Numbered from the stretch's first letter, positions 11,172 to 22,149 are shown. The stretch is 23,653 bases of DNA from Hypsibius dujardini (GCA_001579985.1 LRSR01012272.1:1-23653), one strand, 5' to 3'. The notes: generated from the sequence alone by a model not told the origin. Numbers and translations are program-made.

Positions 11172-13892
11172 TCACACCGACTCGGTTGCGAAAGTGCTGG
11201 GGAACCTCTCTGCAATCCCAGCCAGATCGGGTCTCTGTAAATTAGTTTTCATCCAAGTGTTGATTCGCTCGTTTTGCTCTGAGTCGATGTGCTCCTTCCA
11301 TCCGCCGACCACACCTGTGGAACACATACAGCTTCTTGTTGTAAGTTCTATTTCCGTAGCCTCATAGAAACAGCTCAATCATGCCAATTGTCATACCTGA
11401 TCTCATGAATTTCGTCACGTTAAAGTTGAATTCACCCACAGCGGCGTTGCTCTCGTGGTTTGTCATCGGATTCTTGCTCATCTGATCCCAGTGGCAGTCA
11501 AAAGCTATTTGCTTCACTTGGGTAACCGTCAGATTTTTTCCAAGGAAGTTTGCGAGCTGTATTATGGACTCAGTTGGTTTCTGTAAATTAGAAATCAATA
11601 ATTATACCTGGCATCGCCGTGAGGTTTCTTCAGCCGCAAGAATAGGATATTATGCACCGGTACTAGACTCGTACAATAACGGAAATGTGTTACAAATTAA
11701 TGTTAATGCGCGCGAGACGTCGTTTCTCTCCTTTCCTCGATTGGTCGAACGTACGTACCAGTGCCGCGCCTCTCTCCGGAGCCGGCCGCCGCTGCGGTCA
11801 TGCTGGGAGTGACCATCATCCACTGTACTAGTACTGTAAAATTCTGATCAACTGGTGCTGATTCTTGGACCCCCCCCCCAGTAAATTAGTTCCAACGAGC
11901 CGAAACCCTGAAGTGCTTCAATCAAGTAATCAATCACCCGATTCTCACACAATTTGTAGCGCGAATGTAGACAATTAAGCACGTACAGTCTTGTGGTCTC
12001 CCATTTTGCAACCAATCAGCTCCGGTCTCTTTTGACTGAACTGATTGCACATAGCACCAGCTGATCGCAATTTTACAGTATGTATATATGTATATGGTCT
12101 GCCTTTGCGAGTTCCCTTCTTCCGTCAATCATTATTTCGTGTTCTCCTTTTTTTCGGGAAAGTTTTCCTCCCGCCGGCCCTACATCTTTATACAGCGATC
12201 ATTTCACATTAAACGGGGGTATTCGGGCTCATCCGAATTCCGATACCCACCACGGCAACCCTCTTGCAGAGATGTGCAACTCCGGGAAAAAGCAATTCCA
12301 ACTCCACTTCAACTCCGGGCCAACTCCGGGTGGATCAACTCTGAACTCCTAATATCGCAAACTCCATTGGAATTGCACATCTCTGCCCTCTTGTGTTGCG
12401 AGCGTTAGTTAATACTCAATCTACTCAATCTAAATAGTTCGTCACGGTGAGTTGTCCTTAGAGTTTACATTATTTAATGTAGATTCTCGTATTGCATTTT
12501 ACCTGCGAAAAATCCTCAAACGAGCAGATGTGGACGTCGGGATCATCACGATGCGCCCAATAGGAAGCCATGTGGTCGAACCAGGGTCCACAGGAGATTT
12601 CATCGGTCACGAGGTAATCCACCATAGTGCTTATATTGCCACTAAATCGAACGGTTGCTTTGCGAGCCATGTAGTTGTGGTAAAGAGTGACCAGTGTATC
12701 TTTTGGATGGCGTAGATGATAAACTACCTTAGGTGAGGTAAATGTAAAAAAGAATGTTGTAGTACGAGCATAGATAAAACATCCGATTTTTCATGCACGT
12801 ACTTTAGCGTGCTGGGTGTGGACACTTGGCGGCAATCCGTCGAATGCAAGTCGCGTCCAGTAGGCTCGTGGCGATGGAATCAACGAAATTTGATCGATGC
12901 CCCGAGGACCCTTCTCCCCCGCACCGGTGCAGAACTCGAGCCATGGAACCTTTTCCTGCATGTCTGGCTCTTGGTAGAGGTACACTGGATTGGCGTCATG
13001 CATGATCATCCCAACGAGGGCACTAAACCGCGAAGCTCCTGAAAACGTAGATGAGCATGACCAACATTTCACTATCATCGCCGAATCTTAGGCTAATGTC
13101 CAGCCGTCGTCTGCTTCTTGCGCTTTCACAAATAAGGCAATCCTACCTGACTTTGCGATGCCGCAAATCGCGACGTCGTCTCGGTGAGCTTGGAATTTCG
13201 GGAGGTCGGGAATTACCAGCGTCATGGGAAACGGAATTTTGGCTGACCCATGTTTCACACTGCGAAGGAAATAATGACCGTCATTCAGCTGTTCTCTCGT
13301 GAATGCATCCTCAAGTATGCAATGCACTTACAGGTAATCGCCCTTTCCCACACCAGTTGTGGAATTTTTGGAGTTCTACATGTATAACATAATAAGGAAA
13401 GTACAGTAACATAATAAGAGTCAGATAAGTAAAAACACGGAAAAACGTAAAACTATTACTACAGGAAAAATGTGGTAAAACTGGTACAGCAGTCTAATTT
13501 ATAAGAATTAAAATACAAAATGTATATTTGCAAACGCTATGGGTTGAATCGGTATATTGGTTGAATCGGTATATTGATTGAATCGGTGCGGTGGCGGAGG
13601 GCGCCACAAGTGTAAATTGTAAACAACACTCATTCAATTTACACTTGTGGCGCCCTCCGCCACCCCACCGATTCAACCCATGTACCGATTCAACCCATAG
13701 CGTTTGCCTGGTATTTGCAAACAGCTGTACCTCAATGAAATCCGTCATCTGCTTTTTGATGTCGAACTGTTTGGGTAAATCCTTGATAGCCGCCATCTTT
13801 GAGGATGCTTCGGTCGATGCGGCAAAAGCAGCTCCTTCGAATAAGTTGCCGAGAACAGCGTAAACGAGTAAAGCGGAAAGATGTGTCCCCAT
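11172..13892 (-). CDS. Sulfotransferase-fold protein (SULT-like) with signal-like N-terminus and altered active site
   Basis: Six exons: 13892-13731, 13309-13147, 13038-12803, 12727-12503, 11580-11397, 11314-11172. They are in phase and give about 370 aa, against ~295 for cytosolic SULTs. Family features in order: RDDVAICGIAKSG (PAPS 5'-phosphosulfate loop region, ~96-109), VVYHLRHPKDTLVTLYHN (3'-phosphate site, from 188), GPWFDHMASYW, FLGKNLTVTQVKQIA, NPMTN, and GVVGGWK (GxxGxxK, ~324-330). SULTs move a sulfonate from PAPS to small alcohols or amines. Here the loop lacks the usual TTW, and the segment matching KTHLP reads WTRLA, so the catalytic Lys and His are replaced. The N-terminus (LSALLVYAVLGNLFEGAAFAAS) looks like a signal peptide or anchor. 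A stop three bases before the ATG and an acceptor just upstream (atttcag) support this start. The acceptor of exon 2 (cttgag) is weak but gives the right phase. Confidence 0.85.
12267..12385. mobile_element. hAT-type MITE, 119 bp, with 8-bp target-site duplication
   Basis: The ends are inverted repeats: CAGAGATGTGCAACTCC on the left and the complement of CAGAGATGTGCAATTCC on the right (16 of 17 match). The element is flanked on both sides by CCCTCTTG (12259-12266 and 12386-12393), a perfect 8-bp duplication. An 8-bp TSD and CAGnG-type ends are the hallmarks of hAT transposons. The interior has no coding capacity but repeats AACTCC/CAACTCCGGG about eight times. It sits in intron 4 of the SULT-like gene. 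Confidence 0.9.
13530..13707. mobile_element. Fold-back (hairpin) element in intron 1 of the SULT-like gene
   Basis: The outer ends GCAAACGCTATGGGTTGAAT and its complement (ATTCAACCCATAGCGTTTGC) match exactly. The inner stem, GGTGGCGGAGGGCGCCACAA plus GTGTAAATTG, also matches its partner, around a loop near 13619-13634. The left arm carries about three TTGAATCGGTATATT-like copies and the right arm two. No open frame is meaningful. A MITE or other fold-back element is likely. The direct repeat TATTTGCAAAC occurs at both edges, but a clean target duplication was not resolved. Confidence 0.72.
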
Positions 13893-15141
13893 CTACTGAA
13901 ATAACAAAAATTGAGTCGGCATCGGAAATTTTTGCCTTTGGGCGTTTCTAAACCGCCTCGAGAAGATGACGATTATTATGTGTCTGGCGTAGCAGTCTAT
14001 AGTGGGCCCGCCCGGGTCTCAGCGGCATTTCGCACGAATCCTAATGAACGATTCTTGTAGTCGAGTCGTATTGCAACGTTGTTGCAGCTTTTCAAAGTGA
14101 ATATTGGAAACCTGCACCGCTCCTCCCTCTCGTGCACCCTTCTCATGCGCAGTTTAAACGAAATTTAGGACATCCCATTGTCAAGACCCGAAGCCGCACC
14201 TTTCAGGTCAATTATTAGTAATAATAATAAGCGAAGTTTAAGTAAAATTGGGGAACAACGCAAGCGCAAATCAAGACGTTGGAATGGGAACATCCTACGA
14301 AAGCATTCATCCTACAGTACAGCAAAACACAACGTACGAACGCGTACAGGAAGTGGGACTGGGTTGTGTCATATATTTATCTGATGATGGCTGTCTACAT
14401 TCGCTAACCCGCAGTAACGCCAGCAACAAGTTCTGGCGGAAATATGGGGTGCTTCTCATTGTGGCGCAAATGCAAGTTGATTAATCTCAATAATGTGGCA
14501 TTTCTTGGGAAGAGCTGGACTGAGTGGGTGATGCAACAGCGAGTATTTTAGACGTTTTCCTGATATTGGCACGGAGCATACAGATGAGAAGTTCCCTAAA
14601 TTGGAACTACTACAGCAATTGAAACTTTCGGCTGAATGCAGTTTCAAATTTGAAAAGCCTGTTCGTGCACTTTGATCACAGCACACCGCTTTTCTTCCAA
14701 CGGTTCGCCACTCACGCGAAGATCGTTAAACGTTCTGGCGGTTGACTCTGATACATGCGAACATGAAAGTTTATGTATATTAAGTACAGTATGATTACAG
14801 CAGGCAAGTTACAACAATGTAGAAGGAGAGGAGTGTTCGAAGAGGAGCCAGGACCGAAAGCATTGATGCTTACATTTTTTTACACTGTGATTCATAAAAT
14901 CAACCACACACATGCCTCGGCAAATGTTATTAACAAATTATTAGCAACTAATAAATTACAGTAAAAAGGTTAAGAACGCGCACGATAACTACTGTAAACA
15001 GGTATTAGTAAACAATTACACATAAAAGGCAAGCAAAAAGCCGCCAGTATCCAACAAAAAATTGTGAGAAACAGTCTCACAAACTCGAAAAAACCGTCGT
15101 GCGTGTCAACCCGACAAAGGTTGCTGTCCGATCAGGTCACT
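13893..15141. other. Upstream region of the SULT-like gene and 3' flank of ING3
   Basis: About 1.25 kb. The right-hand side lies downstream of the ING3 stop. The left-hand side should hold the SULT-like promoter and a 5' untranslated exon, because a minus-strand acceptor (atttcag) sits just before its start codon. Short AT-rich runs (aataataataag near 14219) are present. I see no exon with family similarity; open frames at 14178-14484 and 14456-14686 are unsupported. Confidence 0.4.
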
Positions 15142-17395
15142 CTACTGAGGTCGACGGTACTTTTTTCCTGGGAGCGGCATTTTGGAGCTTGCTTGATTCT
15201 GATCGAGCTTATAGTGCTTATCCAACTGAAACATTCCGCCGTCCCCTCGGGGATTCTTCAATCGGCGTTCCCGTTCGCGACTCTGCTCGGCGCGACAGCC
15301 CGGGCAGAACCACTTGTCCGTTGCGGCGTCACTGCTGCTCTGAGTCACGCCGACGCAGCTACCGTGAAACCACTCCACCGGACACCGTGGATTGTCACAA
15401 GCGATCATGAAACCGAAAGACGCCTGCTTGCAGATGCAGTATAGCTTGCTATCTTCATCCACCGCCTCATCGTCATCCTCATCTAGAACACAAAGAACGG
15501 CGTCAGGACATACAATCCAACTCCCGTGATTCAACAATCGAGATCAGATTGGGCAGTAGGTGAAGGAAATCTTACAGGCATCCATTTTCTTATGCGACTG
15601 CCGTTTCCGTCGTTCACTCTGGGCAAACGCCGACGTGACCGCTGCACTCGATACCGCCTCATTCCGATCAACCGACTGATCGCGACTCAAATTGTTCGGC
15701 GTGACCCGCACCGAGGCCTCATAACTGGCCTTTAAACTAGCCGTGCGTCGACCAGTCGACAGGTTTTGGGTCAGTGCGATGGCTTGAGACGCGGCCCTGT
15801 GAGGAAAATTGTAAAAACATTAGGAAATGTGTAGATGGAACGTGTGAAAGTCCTAAAGCTACGTTTGCCTTGCTATAACCATACCTGGCCAACATATTGT
15901 TTCCATGTCCGGCGCCCTGCTGAATGTTGACGCTGCTGTTGTTGTTGGGACGTTTCTGGCTGGAATGGTCGGGAGTGGTTAAGGCGTTCTTGTTGTTGCT
16001 GCTGACGCCGCCCTGCTGCTTTTGCTTTTGCATTGCGACAATGAGACCCATGTCGGCGATGCGACGCGAACTGGGAACGCGCACTTCCGGTGGAGTTTGC
16101 TTGCTTGGGATGTTGTCTCGCAGGTTTCGCATGTCCAGTTCGGCGCGGGCTTCGAGGCTCTCCGTAATGCCAGGATTATCAGCTTCCAGCTCCATCTTAA
16201 ACTTCTCCGTGTCGGTGGTTAGGCGCCTTCAAAACAAAAAACACATTTCAATATTACGCCGTATCGAAAGAGGATTCCACAATCACGATCGGGGATTGGG
16301 AAGAGCAAAAACTCGAGACATTTCGAGCGCTCAACCTTAAGGGACGGATACTCGGTACATGCAACGTATACCACATTTAATATTATACTGAATCAACTAT
16401 CACTAATACACCGTCAGCTGATCTCCCATCAATTCCTATGCCTAGCACGATGGCCATTTGGTCACGCCCAACTATGCTCAGTTTCTCACAAAAGCATTCC
16501 ACCTCGGGTAAAAACCAGTAATACCTTGAACAACGCCCAGAAGAACACACCCCACGTTATTCATTATTGTTGAAATTGTAATTATAATATAAAATTAACA
16601 GCGTCTAAAGCTGAAACGAAGACTTGCATTTTTTAATCTCCAGGAGCGAAAATGAAATTTCCAAAAACTGGAAATGAGCGACAGTTATTACCGATTGTAC
16701 TTCAGCATGAGATCCTCCAGGCCACTGACGATTCGCACCTTCTCCAAGTTCAACTGAACAATCAAGTCATACTCGGTGGCCATTTCCTTCATCAGTGCCG
16801 CTCGTTCGGCTGAACTGGCAGCGGCATCGCCCGACGCGGTCGGGCGAGTTTTCCCTGGGGAATCCTTCGATATTCGCTCCTTGATGCGTTCCACATTGTC
16901 GCGACGATTGCTCGCTTCCAGATCAAGTTCCCGAACTTTGGTGAGGCGATCACAGAACTCCTGCGGCAAGAAGGATACCAGCTCTGGAAAAAAGCACAGA
17001 CGTCTTCGTTTTTAACCCTGAAAACCATTGGTGTATAATTAAATGAAACAATCAATCAATCGCACGTTGAGTGGACTCTGGTCAATCGAAGACTGATGTT
17101 TTCAACCAATCAATTCCGAAAAAATAAATCAAGCAACTGGAAAGCCGACGCTGACAGTCAAGAAGAGTATAAGGACCTTGAAGGATTCAATAGATAGCAC
17201 CTATTCCTGCGTTAAACCCACTCAATGAACGGTCAATTAATCACAGTACATTGTATTATTAAATCTCAAATCAATCGATCAATCAACAGCGTTAACGTTG
17301 CCGTGTAAATCATGTAAATCAATCTTACAATCAACGAATCAATTGATAACGTTGTTGGACTTACCCAGATAGTCTTCCAAATACATCAGCGACAT
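15142..17395 (-). CDS. ING3: Inhibitor of growth protein 3 (ING3), PHD-finger histone reader
   Basis: Five exons: 17395-17365, 16983-16692, 16226-15885, 15796-15576, 15482-15142. All join in phase to 408 aa (human ING3 is about 418). The N-terminal ING domain starts MSLMYLEDYL and includes RLTKVRELDLEASNRR. The ING3-specific stretch KFKMELEADNPGITESLEAR follows, then a conserved GRRTASLKASYEA segment. The PHD finger at ~308-358 has all C4HC3 ligands (YCICKQ, CDNPRC, EWFHGSC, WFCPGC) and the Tyr, Met and Trp positions that ING fingers use to read H3K4me3. ING3 is a subunit of the NuA4/TIP60 histone acetyltransferase in the nucleus. After the PHD there is an unusual basic tail of about 50 residues (LPGKKYRRP at the end); vertebrate ING3 has only a short one. 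A downstream start at 17386 is also possible. Confidence 0.94.
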
Positions 17396-18586
17396 TCTTT
17401 GAAGGGGAAATAGAAACTGTTTAGAAGAGTCGGTAATCCGTAAGTTGACTGTAAGTAGGGAGTAGAACTAGTCAGGACTTTCAAAATGAAAACATGTTGA
17501 CGGGGAAAGCGGAAACACACGATAGATTCCGGAAGAGGAAGAACGTCAACAAAAAGAGACGAACACTGCCCTAAGGAACTCTTTTATGATGGGACTCACT
17601 CACCGCGCGGCGAGAGGCGTGCGCGTATGAAGTTCAAACGCACATGGCCTGTACTGGGAAAATGTTCAATAGGTGCTATTTATTTCTCTTGTATTTTTTG
17701 CGGAATTTGAGTTATTGTCAAATTCTCGGAACTTTAATGAAGCAAAATATTTTTTTTGTTTCTGAGAACTATTTTATAAGTTACAACATACTTTGCTTAA
17801 TACCCATAACTTGAGTATAGGAGCCGAGAAGCGGCACTGCACGAATGTTTTCTTTGGGACATTTCCTTAAGCGTCATGGATCGGGCAGGCGATGACTGTA
17901 TGATTGCGTACTAGTATGATACTAGTATGCAGCAAAAACCGTGCACTAATCGAGTTAAGCCATTTAACTCGTTCGTACAAAGCATTGCCTGATACACAAA
18001 CGGAGTTAAATGGCTTAAGTCGGTTGAGAGTTAAGTTTTTGCCATTTTTGTATGAACACGGTACAGTGCTATGAAAGCACGAAAACCTGGGCGTGTGTGG
18101 TGCATGAGTTCTCAAGAGTCAGAGATCGGTCAGTGACGCAACGAAGACACGTAGATCTGGACCCTGCCAGCCCATCGCAAGAAGACAAGATGTTTGGAGC
18201 GAACTTAGCAAATAGCAAACGTTAAGAGTAAAGTTGTTTTTCCGTCTTGAGTTTGTTTACTCTATTCATCCTCAAGTCGTCCCGCAAATTGTCCTCTGAG
18301 TAAGTCCGTCGGGCTCCCGGCCCCGGCTGTCAGAACATCTATTTACTTTCCATGCCAAAAATGACAAACTAATGCCCACGTCAAAGTAAGTACCCTAAAC
18401 GTTGGAGAAAGTCATATCATTTCCGGGAAAGGTAGAAAAGGAAGAGAGGAAATCGCAAAAAAAGAAACAAAACTAAAATAGCAGAAATCAAAACATGCTT
18501 CCTGCCTGCATTCGGACCAGGACAAAAACCATCGCCCATACATATAGCCAACATTCAAAAAAGTCCTACAAACCGTCCACTCCCTC
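17396..18586. other. Intergenic region: ING3 upstream and TAF5 3' flank
   Basis: About 1.2 kb between two minus-strand genes. It should contain the ING3 promoter on its left side. The only structured feature seen is a nested fold-back repeat at 17932-18056. No supported exon or AATAAA for TAF5 was found. Confidence 0.4.
17932..18056. repeat. Nested fold-back repeat upstream of ING3
   Basis: GCAAAAAC (17932) pairs with GTTTTTGC (18035-18042). GAGTTAAGCCATTTAACTC (17952-17970) pairs with 18003-18021 at 18 of 19 bases, and each of these arms is itself nearly palindromic. GTTCGTACAAA (17971) pairs with TTTGTATGAAC (18046-18056) at 10 of 11. Just before it, TACTAGTATG is present twice (17910 and 17920). 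Probably a decayed fold-back or MITE-like element; no target duplication was resolved. Confidence 0.6.
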
Positions 18587-20720
18587 TTACAATTCCCCGT
18601 ACTTCCCCACCGCCAGCAAGATATTCCTCCGAGTAAAATGCAAGTTCATGACGGACGTACGCTTGGTAGCGTACGATCGTACCAAATACGCCGCCCCACC
18701 GGATGCGCCGAAGGACACATTGTCCGCCTGATACTGATCCGCCAGTCCCTTGTAGTTCCATAAGGCGACATTCCCGTCATGGCCGGACGATGCCAACAAA
18801 GTGTTGTCCCTACTGAAGCACAACGCGTAGACCGGCTTGGTATGGTACTCCAGCTCCAGCACTTCTTTGGCCATGGCTACGTCCCAAATGTGAATCCCGC
18901 CGTCGCGTCCACCCGACGCCAAGTACTTGCCACAGCGAGAGAAGCACAACGCCTGCGGGACGTCCTTATGCCCGGTAAAGTACCGCACACACGTGCCCGT
19001 CGCAGCATCCCACATCCGGACGGTTCGATCTGCCGATGCTGTGGCCACATAGTTGGAATTGGGGTGGAAATGGATTTTAGTGAGATCATCGTTGTGTCCG
19101 ATAAACAGCCGGAGAGGCGTGATGGATTCGGTGGACCAGAGCCGGCCGACTCGGTCGGTCCCGCAGGAGGCAAAGTAGTGGCCCAGCGGACTGAACTCCA
19201 CATCAGACACGGGGTACATGTGGCATTTGTAGTTCACTAGATTGGTCCACAGCCACAATGACCATAGGCGGATGGATCCGTCGCCGCAGCCCGCGAGGAG
19301 GAAGCGTCGGTCCGGACTGAAACTGGTGCTGTAGATGGCCCCAGCGTGTGGGCAGTGGATAGTTTTTTCGACGGAAGCTGTCGTGTTGTCGAACATCTGC
19401 TCCATGACGTCATCGCCCTCGCGATCGAGCTCCTTCAGCACCGGCGCCGGTTTAAAGGCGCGGAGTTTTTTGTGGGTCACTGAGTGGATCCGGATTTTGG
19501 AGTCAGAATAGCCGGACGCGAGGAGAGAGCTGTCGTCAGAGAGGCCGGCGGTGCAAACGGTCGAGTCAGCATTCATCAGTGTGTAGCCGCAAATGCAGGG
19601 GAGTCTGTCAGCTCCTACGGGAGAACAGGGAGATCCATAAAAGGTTGATAGGATCAAATGGGATCAAATTATCAATCACAAAACACTACTTTCCGATATC
19701 GAATCAAGAAACAACCAATCAATTAATCAACCGAACCGTTGGGCACCACTGCTACTCGATCCATCGACAGTACTCTACCTAGCCTTGCCGACTTGAAGGC
19801 TTCCTTCCAGCTGCTTAGCTTGTCCTGTTTTTCTAGGTCCGACAACGGCGGAAAGGGGACCCGCGTAGATGGAGGCGCATTCGGGTCACTTCGGAATTTT
19901 CGAGCGTAAAAATCCTTCTTATTTGGTCCCTTCCGCCGCTTAGTCGCAGGCTCCTTGTCCTCCTCATCCGTATCATCCTCATCGTCCGCAAACAGTTCCG
20001 GTGGAATTGTAATTTCTGGTTCTTTGGGAATGCCGTGGTAGACCTTGGCCTTGTTTATGTTTAGGATGGTCGTCTCGTTTTCCACCGGCTCCTAAAACCC
20101 CAGTTGAGTGAATCAAAAGCGGCCAAACAGATACCGGCAAATAAGCAGAAAAAAATTCACCCTAGCGAATTTGAATAGTAGTCATTTCAAATGATTTAAA
20201 TCATCTTCGAAGCCGTAGTAGATCATACTCATTCAATCGATCTCTCAATCGATCAACCGTGAGGAAGCCCTACGGCAATTAATTGCTGGGACTCTTTTTC
20301 GAGCCACGGTTGATAATAAAGTTTTAAAAGCCAAGCACTAACGTGTTGTTTTCAGTTGATTTTTTACACTTGCACAAATTGCAGTGCTGCAGTGTACGAG
20401 CGCCCTGATAAATGATTGATTGGTGGATTGATACAGTTAACGAAATTACGAAATTAACGAAAGTCAATCAATCAATCAATTATATGACACCAATATGAAA
20501 CCCCTCCACCTACCTCGGAATTGGCGGCGTTGGAAAAATTACTGACTTCCATCGCAGAATCGTATTCATCTCCAATGGAAATGAGCTCCTCGCCCGCCTC
20601 CCGACGCAATTGCTCCTCTGTGTCTTTCAGGCCGCGACTTCGGAGGAACGCCAGTACCGAAGCGAGTGTCTCCCTGTCCTTGTCGGACGCCATCTTCTCG
20701 GGTTGGAAATAATGGCCCAT
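18587..20720 (-). CDS. TAF5: TFIID subunit 5 (TAF5), apparently lacking the NTD2 domain
   Basis: Three exons: 20720-20514, 20091-19779, 19614-18587. Joins are in phase and give about 515 aa; human TAF5 is about 800. A LisH motif lies at ~16-48 (VLAFLRSRGLKDTEEQLRRE). The conserved linker follows (NKAKVYHGIPKEPEITIP, an acidic stretch, then RSDPNAPPSTRVPFPPLSDL). A C-terminal WD40 propeller (~200-500) includes FSPDRRFLLAGCGDGSIRLW, NSNYVATASADRTVRMWD and the end signature LHFTRRNILLAVGKYGEL. TAF5 is a core scaffold of TFIID (and of SAGA in some lineages), holding histone-fold TAFs for promoter recognition by RNA polymerase II. The ~130-residue NTD2 that should lie between LisH and linker is missing; the intron there (20513-20092) has no open frame for it. 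The start could be 20693, where ATG has a better context. Confidence 0.93.
20464..20480. repeat. Example of dispersed (AATC/GATT)n short repeats
   Basis: An AATCAATCAATCAAT run lies in the first intron of TAF5. Similar runs on either strand are seen near 5833, 6057, 8042, 17049, 17270 and 23203, mostly in introns and flanks and not in coding exons. Confidence 0.8.
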
Positions 20721-22149
20721 ATAATAATGCCAAAATGGAACTCACTGATAAATAGGACAAATGCCACAAAAGAATAGGGATGACGGAGAGATGAGGCAAA
20801 TTTTGGATGGCGCCAGCGGTCAAGGACCTCACGGCGGTGTTAAGAGTATTGGTAATTAATACTGTAAAACCAAAATCATACAATAGAAGCACTATTTCAG
20901 CTGTGACTAATATCGGGCAAGAACTATTCATACAGTTACAGCGCAAAATATACACAAAAAAAACAGAACTGATGTTCCTATCGCGTCATCCACATTTATT
21001 TGCGGTAAACGAACATTTTGAGGAGATTACATGTCAGTGAAATCGATGAAACGAGAATAGAACTGAAATCAATGCAGCAGCAGATGCCTTCAAAATAACT
21101 GTTTGAGGGAGATGCTGGGAAGTGGCGAAAGCAAACCGGTATGTCATTCGTCCGGCTACTCACAAAATAGCGTTTTTTCGGAATTTCTGAATGTGCAGAT
21201 TTTTTTCAATATTATTAAAATTGTAGTATTATATAAACTAGAGAGAAAGATTTTCGAATCTTCTTGCAAAGCGTTATGTGGCTGGCCATAGCAATCTCCA
21301 CATTGGGTCACGCAGGCGCCAGTGAGTGTTTGTTTACCATTTGGAAAAGTGCAACGAGAAGCGAACCCTGCACTCGGTATCATATACTCGCACTCGCACG
21401 GTAGCATTATTATTATTGTTAGCGTGGATGAACCTATATCGATTGTCAATACTGTAATTGTGCCGACCGACCGATGGGCTGCAGGAGGAGGAGGAAGAAC
21501 CTGAAATTTCTGAGCTAAAAATAGGCTTCCACTGTTGGAGGCTGGAGGCGTGGCTTGGTTGACAGCTGGTGCTGTCTACTGCTTCCTTTAAAATTGTACA
21601 CATTTTAACAGCTACGAGTATCTGCTGCGCTCTTCGGTCTCTTTTTTCATTCATCATACACACGCCGACCCGATTGTGAATTTTTTCTCGGTTGCTTCAT
21701 TTCCCTATGTACTCATGAGTCGTACTCTCCACTCGTCATCTCGACAACACACAGCACACATGCAGCTTTTTCTTCCAGCCCTTGAATTTTATCCCCTCTT
21801 CTCGCTCTCACTTGTAGAATCCCTGGACGGCAATCCGCAGGCGCGCGCACACAACGAGGGAGCAACTTTAACTGCGCCGGACGACAAAGATGACGTCTTT
21901 ATTCTAGACTTAAGCAATCCATCAGCCCCATCACCACCATCATCTACGACGTCGTCATCTCATTTCTATTGCCGTTTTTCCCCAATGATCCCTCCACGCA
22001 CACGTGTTGCTGAAAATAGTTGTTGCAGCGGGTGACTCTCCCCTTCTCCTTCTTATGTCCTGTGTGTCACTACTGCGCTGAAAAGGAAAGAAAGAAAAAG
22101 CCACAACTATTTCACATCTTTTTTGTTGGGAGGGGGGGTGTATACTTAA
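20721..22149. promoter_or_regulatory. Divergent upstream region of TAF5 (-) and the Ser-rich gene (+)
   Basis: About 1.4 kb between two divergent start codons, so it likely holds both promoters. A possible leader-exon acceptor (cacttgtag) ends near 21818 on the plus strand. The part at 21150-21240 is AT-rich. An open frame at 21676-22035 is probably leader or chance sequence. No confident core promoter motif was identified. Confidence 0.35.

Noticed and set aside
13534-13730. Extension of SULT-like exon 1 through the hairpin element
   Set aside because: The frame stays open to 13494, but it runs into inverted repeats; a donor at 13730 (GAG|gtacag) gives a phase-correct join to the next family-matching exon.
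15064-16340. Several plus-strand ORFs over 100 codons
   Set aside because: Shadows of ING3 exons on the other strand; no recognisable domain.
18779-19240. Plus-strand 153-codon ORF opposite the WD40 exon
   Set aside because: Shadow of the TAF5 WD40 exon, whose family similarity is clear.
21676-22035. 119-codon ORF upstream of the Ser-rich exon
   Set aside because: Low-complexity Ser/Pro composition, no family match, and it lies in a likely leader or promoter region; a 5' UTR exon is the simpler reading.
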